Source: Pseudomonas sp. GM80
GTDB taxonomy: Bacteria; Pseudomonadota; Gammaproteobacteria; Pseudomonadales; Pseudomonadaceae
DNA length: 64,000 nt
Assembly: GCF_000282515.1 (NCBI RefSeq)
Contig: NZ_AKJD01000039.1
Coordinates: forward strand, 1-64,000
Direction: 5' to 3'
A model generated the notes under the pieces. The model saw only the letters and a program-made list of their open reading frames with translations, was not told the origin of the DNA and did not search any database. This document shows positions 58,854 through 64,000 of the stretch, one piece after another. The stretch's first letter is position 1; every line of letters begins with the position of its first letter. Both the position numbers and the translations under genes were made by a program.

Positions 58854-60001
58854 TTAACGTTCTCCATCATTTCATCCAGACAGATTTGCACACGGTCATC
58901 ATGCCCATCCTTCAGACTCAAGTAGAGCGAAAACGGGTCAACGGCAGCGGCGTTGGTGTTGCCAGGAAAAGGTTCGTAGCTCCACAACTGGATACAACAT
59001 ACCGCATGGTTTTGCGGCACCTCGTGAAAAAGCGAAATAGTTTCTAACGTAGTCTTTGCGGGGCCTGAGCGCGAACCTCGAGCGGAGAACGCTTCACCAT
59101 ATGCCTCATTCGACCTGCCGTATTGCTCGGATTGAGCACGCTTTAGAATGTCATCGAACTGCGGTGTCGTCGTTGCGAAGCAAGGTATTCTCGGGCTGGC
59201 AAGAAGACTCAACTCTGCAAGGGCCGTTTCCCCCGCCAATAACATTGGGGTACCAAGGGCTTCAGGTAAAGCGTTCAGCCAAATGGTTTTTTTTACTGGT
59301 GTGCGCATGTGGTCTTTGGCTTTTTCCCAGACCTCCCTCGCGGACAATGTGAAAACTATCGAGGACTCCGTGCCCTCCTTATCAAGCCGAACAATGTCCA
59401 AGGCGGTCAGTTCACTGAGGGCTCTGGTGATGGTCATTTTCGCGTAGCTGAATGCTCTTTCAAAAATCGAGCGAGTAGTCGGCTGGTCGCGCTGCCACCC
59501 TTTGTTCAGGGATTGAATAAGCATGGATTGGGTGGCAGGACTCAAAAGCTGAGGTTTCTCCATGCGCTGCCTGTAGTACTCGCGCAGATCCATGCCAAAC
59601 GCCGGCAGGTACAGCTGGTTTCCTGGCACGATGAACTGAACACCTTTCTCGACCAACCGCTTTCTGTCATAGCTTGGGAGAGAGTCTGTGACGAAGATCA
59701 TCGAATCCAGTATTTCGGATGTTTTCTTGAGCGCCTGAAGCTTGATCACATGCATATGTTTTGCGACATCAGCAACGCTCGTATCACGTGATAGGCGCTC
59801 CTTGAGAATGAGACATTTAGCCCCAAAAATTTCTGTGACAAGAAATTCATAGCGGTCGCGTAGCGCATACGGAAGTGTATTAACGTGATTCCACGGAGTT
59901 AAACGAAGCTTCAGGCCGAGCACATGGTCTACATAAGCCTTTAACTCAACCAACTCGCTGCGTTCGTGGATGTCGTTTTTTTCGACAGTGGAATCAGCCA
60001 T
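58847..60001 (-). CDS. AbiEi-like / winged-helix regulator paired with the nucleotidyltransferase
   Basis: This 384-aa protein has residues about 155-220 that look like a winged helix (SIFERAFSYAKMTITRALSE ... SSIVFTLS). The following part (LLAGETALAELSLLASPR) resembles the sensing domain of AbiEi-type antitoxins. It overlaps the nucleotidyltransferase gene by 7 bases, the arrangement of abortive-infection or toxin-antitoxin pairs. Composition is clearly more AT-rich than core genes. Family assignment is tentative; no trusted homologue can be named from sequence alone. Confidence 0.6.
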   Translation of the reverse strand: MADSTVEKNDIHERSELVELKAYVDHVLGLKLRLTPWNHVNTLPYALRDRYEFLVTEIFGAKCLILKERLSRDTSVADVAKHMHVIKLQALKKTSEILDSMIFVTDSLPSYDRKRLVEKGVQFIVPGNQLYLPAFGMDLREYYRQRMEKPQLLSPATQSMLIQSLNKGWQRDQPTTRSIFERAFSYAKMTITRALSELTALDIVRLDKEGTESSIVFTLSAREVWEKAKDHMRTPVKKTIWLNALPEALGTPMLLAGETALAELSLLASPRIPCFATTTPQFDDILKRAQSEQYGRSNEAYGEAFSARGSRSGPAKTTLETISLFHEVPQNHAVCCIQLWSYEPFPGNTNAAAVDPFSLYLSLKDGHDDRVQICLDEMMENVKW

Positions 60002-60129
60002 GGCCGCCCTTCCTTATCATAATTTTCACACGGTATCAGAAGCAATGATAGCGTGCAAAATTCTTGATAGGGAATACGGTGCGCAAACGCATATTCGTGT
60101 GAGCTAGCTTAGCGTTGGTATTGAGAAAC

Positions 60130-60160
60130 AAAAATGCCGACATCGCTGTCGGCTTTTTTG
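60130..60160 (-). terminator. Terminator of motAB
   Basis: GCCGACA-TCGC-TGTCGGC is flanked by A and T runs on both sides. On the minus strand it follows the motB stop by 11 bases and ends in ATTTTTG. Confidence 0.85.
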
Positions 60161-60164
60161 TCGG

Positions 60165-61241
60165 TCACTGCTTCGGCGCGGGGGCCGGGGCAGTGGCTGG
60201 CGGAGTGGCCGGCGCTGGCGCCGCACTCCCCGGTTCCGCCGGTTTCGGCGCGGCGTCATCAAACAGGTTCAACCGCTCGCGCAACTCATGCGCAGGCACC
60301 GGTTGCTGATCCGCCGGCAGCGCATTTGGATCAACCGGCGTTGCCGGAGCAGCGCCGTTTTGACCTTGATCTGCCGGTTTCGCTGGATCGGCACCTTGCG
60401 CACCTTCGATCGCGGCTTGAGCCTTTTTGGTCAGGACGACGATGTCGATGCGGCGATTGACCGGGTTGAACGGGTTTTCCCGGTCGAACAACGCCGACGA
60501 GGCATAACCGACCACCCGCGCCACTTGCGCATCCGGATAGCTACCAGCGACCAACGCACGACGGGCGGCGTTGGCACGGTTGGCCGACAGCTCCCAGTTA
60601 CCGAAATCGCCGGTGCCGATGTACGGCTTGGCGTCGGTGTGACCGCTGATGCTGATCTTGTTCGGCACCGCTTTGATGGTGTCGGCCATGGCCAGCAAAA
60701 TGTCTTCGAAGTACGGCTTCAGGCGTGCAGAACCGGAATCGAACATCGGCCGGTTCTCGGCGTCCATGATCTGGATGCGCAAGCCGTTCGGCGTGATCTC
60801 GAAGAGGATCTGATCCTTGAACTTCTGCAATTGCGGGTTTTCGTCGACCTTGTTCTGCAGTTCTTGCAGAAGCAGTTCGAGGCGCTCTTTCTCGACCATT
60901 TCGGCCATGCCTTCGACTTGCTCGGCGTCGACGGTGACCTTGTCCGGTTGCGGCTGGGACTTCACCTCAGGGTTGAGGGTGTTTTCCGGCGCCAGCGTCG
61001 GCGTGCCGCCCAGATCGATAATGTACGGCGTGCCGCTTTCGGAGAAGCCGACCGGGTCCTTGAAGTAACCGGCGATGGCGATCTTCTGCTCAGGCGTCGC
61101 GGTGGACAGCAGCCACAGCACCAGGAAGAACGCCATCATCGCCGTGGCGAAGTCGGCGAAGGCGATTTTCCACGCCCCGCCGTGATGCCCACCGGCTATG
61201 CGCTTGACGCGCTTGATGATAATCGGCTGATTATTTTCCAT
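60165..61241 (-). CDS. motB: Flagellar stator protein MotB
   Basis: This 358-aa protein has a short cytoplasmic N-terminus, one helix with the proton-carrying aspartate (WKIAFADFATAMMAFFLVLW, Asp near residue 31), and an OmpA-type peptidoglycan-binding domain (ISGHTDAKPYIG ... NRRIDIVVL). The C-terminal 90 residues are Ala/Pro-rich and low in complexity. It lies 3 bases after motA. Confidence 0.96.
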   Translation of the reverse strand: MENNQPIIIKRVKRIAGGHHGGAWKIAFADFATAMMAFFLVLWLLSTATPEQKIAIAGYFKDPVGFSESGTPYIIDLGGTPTLAPENTLNPEVKSQPQPDKVTVDAEQVEGMAEMVEKERLELLLQELQNKVDENPQLQKFKDQILFEITPNGLRIQIMDAENRPMFDSGSARLKPYFEDILLAMADTIKAVPNKISISGHTDAKPYIGTGDFGNWELSANRANAARRALVAGSYPDAQVARVVGYASSALFDRENPFNPVNRRIDIVVLTKKAQAAIEGAQGADPAKPADQGQNGAAPATPVDPNALPADQQPVPAHELRERLNLFDDAAPKPAEPGSAAPAPATPPATAPAPAPKQ

Positions 61242-61244
61242 GGC

Positions 61245-62096
61245 TTAGCGACCGCGAACGGCTTGTTCCAGCTCGGCAAAGCTTGGACGGTGGGCCGGGT
61301 ACAGCACCTTGCGACCGAACTCGACCGCCAGCGACGGCGGCATGCCGGAAGCCGAAGCCACCAGCGAGGCCTTGATGGCTTCGTAGACGTTCAGCTCTTC
61401 CTTGGCATCGTGGGCCAGGGAGTGCGCCAGCGGGCCGAAGAAACCGTACGCAGCGAGAATACCGAAGAAGGTACCCACCAGTGCCGCACCCACGTGCAGG
61501 CCGATGGACTTCTGGTCACCTTCACCCAGCGAGGCCATGGTTACCACGATACCGAGTACCGCCGCGACGATACCGAAACCGGGCATGGCGTCGGCAATGC
61601 CGTTTACCGCGTGGGACGGGTGTTCGAGGTCTTCTTTGAGGCTGTACAGCTCCATGTCGAACAAGCCTTCCAGCTCGTGCGGGGCCATGTTGCCGGACGA
61701 CATGATGCGCAGGTAATCACAGATGAACGCGGTCATGCGTTCGTCTTTGAGCACGGCCGGGTACTTGGCGAAGATCGGGCTCGCGGCGGCATCTTCGATG
61801 TCGCCTTCAATGGCCATCATGCCTTCGCGGCGGCTCTTGTTGAGGATCTCGTAGATCAGACCGAGCACTTCCAGATAGAAAGTGTGGCTAAAGCGCGAAC
61901 TGAACATGCTCAGGGATTTCTTGAGCACGTGCATCGTCATGTAGCCAGGGTTGGCCTGCAGGAATGCACCGAGTGCAGCACCACCAATGATCATCACCTC
62001 GAAAGGCTGGATCAGGGCGGCAATCTTGCCGTGGGAAAGCACGTATCCGCCGAGCACGCTCGCGAATACGACGATGATGCCGATAATTTTAGCCAT
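61245..62096 (-). CDS. motA: Flagellar stator protein MotA
   Basis: This 283-aa protein has four membrane helices and the cytoplasmic loop that drives the rotor. N-terminal MAKIIGIIVVFASVLGGYVL, then PFEVMIIGGAALGAFLQANP, and the C-terminal GFGIVAAVLGIVVTMASLGE with conserved prolines. The start at 62096 is the family start; 26 upstream residues in frame are excluded. Divergent from the HDOD gene. Confidence 0.96.
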   Translation of the reverse strand: MAKIIGIIVVFASVLGGYVLSHGKIAALIQPFEVMIIGGAALGAFLQANPGYMTMHVLKKSLSMFSSRFSHTFYLEVLGLIYEILNKSRREGMMAIEGDIEDAAASPIFAKYPAVLKDERMTAFICDYLRIMSSGNMAPHELEGLFDMELYSLKEDLEHPSHAVNGIADAMPGFGIVAAVLGIVVTMASLGEGDQKSIGLHVGAALVGTFFGILAAYGFFGPLAHSLAHDAKEELNVYEAIKASLVASASGMPPSLAVEFGRKVLYPAHRPSFAELEQAVRGR

Positions 62097-62262
62097 AGGT
62101 AGGAAAGTACTTACTGAGTCGGGTTCAAGGTCATATTCGGAAGTTAAAAAATCTCTTCTTCTACTTATCGGCAAAACTGCGCCAGACTATAGCCAGTTCA
62201 GGCGAAAAGCCAATTTAGCCCATGCCGGGCGCGTCTACAGTCAGTGAAGATCCCGTCCAGAC

Positions 62263-63801
62263 ATGGCTAATGAAACGAACGTCCCACACGCAAAACCGAC
62301 CACCCTCGAAGGCTGGGTCAAACTGCTCGACAGCGTCCGCCTGCCCGTTCCGCAAGAGGCTCACGATAAAGTCTGCCGGGCGATCCGCGACAATCGCAGC
62401 TCGTTGCGCGACATCGCCGACCTGATGCAGGACAGCCCGGCGCTGGCCTTGAGCATCATCCGTGAGGCCAATCGTCACACCCACGGCACCATGGCCACGC
62501 CAGCGGAAAATCTTGAGGTGGCGATCAATCGCCTGGGCCTTGCCCGCACCGAAGAATTGCTCGCGCGCCTGCCCGCTGAACCGCAAATGCAGATCCCCAA
62601 GGCTCTGCGCCAGTTACAGATGATCAGCCAGCACGCGACGCAACAGGCCAACGGTTTTTTCGCCAGTCGCCTGGCGCGGCTGTGGCAGGACATTCATTGG
62701 GGCAGCCTGCTGTTTCTGTCGCCGCTGTGGCCACTGGCGCTCACTTATCCACAGTTGCTCGAAGAATGGGAGCTGCGGGTTATCCACAAGGGTGAATCGG
62801 CACGCGTGGTCGAGAAGCAATTATTCGGCGTGCGCCTGCTGCGGATCGCTGAAGCGCTGGTGGCGGTCTGGCATCTACCGATCTGGGTGCAGCAAGGCTA
62901 TAAATTGCTGCTCAGCGAACAGCGTGAACTGGTGAAAGTGCTGCGCATCGCCCGCGACAGCGAACATCCGCTGCGCCAGCAGAATCGCCTGGATGACGAT
63001 CCGACCTTGCGCCGCTGGCTCAACCAGCCGGCCAACACTGTGCTGCTGGCCAACGGTCTGGCGCTCTCGGCGCAACAGGCCTGGGACAGTCCGCACAGTG
63101 AACGCTGGCAGTACCTGACCAGCCTTTATCTGCAAATCTCGATGGATGACGTGCAGCAACAACTGCACCAGCAGGCGGCCAACAGTGCGCGTCAGCATGC
63201 GATGCCGGATCTCTGGCACCCGGCGGTTTCGCTGCTGTGGCCGTGGGGCACGCACCGCTTGCCGGCAGGCATGTTGCCCGCAGCGGCGCCGAGCGCTGAA
63301 GACCTTGGCCAATGGCGCCGCCAATGCGCCGAACTGCTCGCCGAACCGAGCCGCTTCACCAATGCCATGAGCCTGACCGTCGCCGCCCGCGATGCGCTGA
63401 TTGCCAGCGGCATGCGTCGAATGATGATCCTGATGGCCGACCGCACGCAGTCCAATCTGCGCGTGAATCAAACCGCTGGCCTGCCGAAAGAAGCGGCGGC
63501 GCTGAATTTTGTCGTCAGCCAAAGCAGCGTGCTGCAACGGCTGCTGGCGCAACAGGCGCAGGTACGGATTACCCCGGAGAACAACGCGCAGTTCTCCGCC
63601 CTGCTGCCGCCGGGCCTGCGCACGCTGTTTCGTGGCGAGCATTTGTTCCTGCGCTCACTGGTCAATAACGGCCGGGTGATCATGATCGTCGTCGCCGATC
63701 AGGGCGGCGGGCCGTTCGCCGACATCACCGTGCAAGCCTTTGGCAAAACCGCGCAGTGCATCGAAAAAGCCCTGCACAGCTTTAGCAGCCGCGGCCGATG
63801 A
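62263..63801 (+). CDS. HDOD domain protein
   Basis: This 512-aa protein has residues about 20-225 that fit an HDOD domain (LPVPQEAHDKVCRAIRDN ... DIADLMQDSPALALSIIREANRH, NRLGLARTEELLARLP). The C-terminal region (about 320-510) may be a GAF-like domain. HDOD proteins relate to signalling and c-di-GMP networks, without known enzyme activity. It is divergent from motA and lies 42 bases before rhdA. Confidence 0.88.
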   Translation: MANETNVPHAKPTTLEGWVKLLDSVRLPVPQEAHDKVCRAIRDNRSSLRDIADLMQDSPALALSIIREANRHTHGTMATPAENLEVAINRLGLARTEELLARLPAEPQMQIPKALRQLQMISQHATQQANGFFASRLARLWQDIHWGSLLFLSPLWPLALTYPQLLEEWELRVIHKGESARVVEKQLFGVRLLRIAEALVAVWHLPIWVQQGYKLLLSEQRELVKVLRIARDSEHPLRQQNRLDDDPTLRRWLNQPANTVLLANGLALSAQQAWDSPHSERWQYLTSLYLQISMDDVQQQLHQQAANSARQHAMPDLWHPAVSLLWPWGTHRLPAGMLPAAAPSAEDLGQWRRQCAELLAEPSRFTNAMSLTVAARDALIASGMRRMMILMADRTQSNLRVNQTAGLPKEAAALNFVVSQSSVLQRLLAQQAQVRITPENNAQFSALLPPGLRTLFRGEHLFLRSLVNNGRVIMIVVADQGGGPFADITVQAFGKTAQCIEKALHSFSSRGR

Positions 63802-63843
63802 GGCTGCGCTACAATTCCCCCCTTTGTGCTCTGGAGACCTCGC

Positions 63844-64000
63844 ATGTCTGACTTCTCTGGCTTGCCGCTCGTCATCGAACCGAGCGACCTGCTGCCTCGG
63901 CTTGAGTCTGAAGAGCTGATTCTGGTGGATTTGACCAGTGCCGCGCGCTACAGCGAGGGACATCTCCCCGGCGCGCGCTTTGTCGACCCCAAGCGCACCC
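63844..64000 (+). CDS. rhdA: Rhodanese (thiosulfate:cyanide sulfurtransferase), N-terminal part
   Basis: The first 52 codons are present before the window ends. MSDFSGLPLVIEPSDLLPRL and LILVDLTSAARYSEGHLPGA match the N-terminal domain of Pseudomonas RhdA. The active-site cysteine domain lies outside the window. The enzyme moves sulfur from thiosulfate to acceptors such as cyanide. Confidence 0.88.
   Translation, partial: MSDFSGLPLVIEPSDLLPRLESEELILVDLTSAARYSEGHLPGARFVDPKRT

Noticed and set aside
55911..60164. Integrase, attachment repeats or transposase around the defence block
   Set aside because: None seen by eye on either strand; the two tRNA-Leu genes are more than 20 kb away and are not linked to the block.

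Overview
The window is a chromosomal segment of a fluorescent Pseudomonas, most likely of the P. fluorescens group. The evidence is gene order and recognisable proteins: rplI-DUF2232-rpsR-rpsF, rlmB-rnr, tRNA-Leu, hisZ-purA, nnrDE-tsaE-amiB-mutL-miaA-hfq-hflX-hflK-hflC, queG, orn/rsgA, motAB and rhdA follow the conserved Pseudomonas order. There are also many Pseudomonas-type REP palindromes (a GTAGGAGCTGCCG family and a TGTGGGAGC family) between genes. The assignment rests on recognition only; no search was run.

Layout. 1-5.4 kb: branched-chain amino acid ABC transporter (livK-livHMGF) on the minus strand, with a perfect-consensus sigma-54 promoter upstream of livK. 5.7-9.7 kb: lysine/pipecolate catabolism, amaA and amaB with a divergent LysR regulator. 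9.8-12.8 kb: a more AT-rich stretch with an XRE-type regulator, a Na+/alanine-glycine symporter and two small unknown genes. 12.9-16.7 kb: pncB-nadE (NAD salvage), azurin with a possible Anr box, a LOG-family hydrolase and a small Lys-rich protein. 16.9-23.7 kb: a three-gene transglutaminase / circularly permuted ATP-grasp / alpha-E cluster of unknown product. 24-33.7 kb: YgiQ-type radical SAM protein, dnaB, the S6-S18-L9 ribosomal operon, rlmB and rnr. 33.9-37.2 kb: two tandem tRNA-Leu(CAG) genes, each with its own promoter and terminator, then an iron ABC transporter (binding protein and permease) behind a possible Fur box. 37.2-55.9 kb: a chemoreceptor, hisZ-purA, hflX/K/C-hfq-miaA-mutL-amiB-tsaE-nnrDE, queG, a TRIC-type channel, orn and rsgA. 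60.1-64 kb: motB, motA, an HDOD protein and the start of rhdA.

The most notable region is an accessory block (about 55.9-60.1 kb) lodged between rsgA and motB, which are neighbours in P. aeruginosa as I recall it. It holds a tight three-gene operon: a ThsB-like TIR protein (135 aa), a caspase-like protease with an intact His81/Cys130 dyad (319 aa), and a second TIR protein with a candidate catalytic Glu75 (161 aa). This matches the logic of TIR-caspase anti-phage defence (type IV Thoeris), here with two different TIR proteins flanking the protease. Beside it, on the opposite strand, lies an AbiE-like regulator/nucleotidyltransferase pair in which the nucleotidyltransferase gene is cut by one in-frame TAA. 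Together they look like a small defence island.

Most intergenic gaps hold REP palindromes or Rho-independent terminators. No insertion sequence, integrase, prophage gene or CRISPR array was seen.
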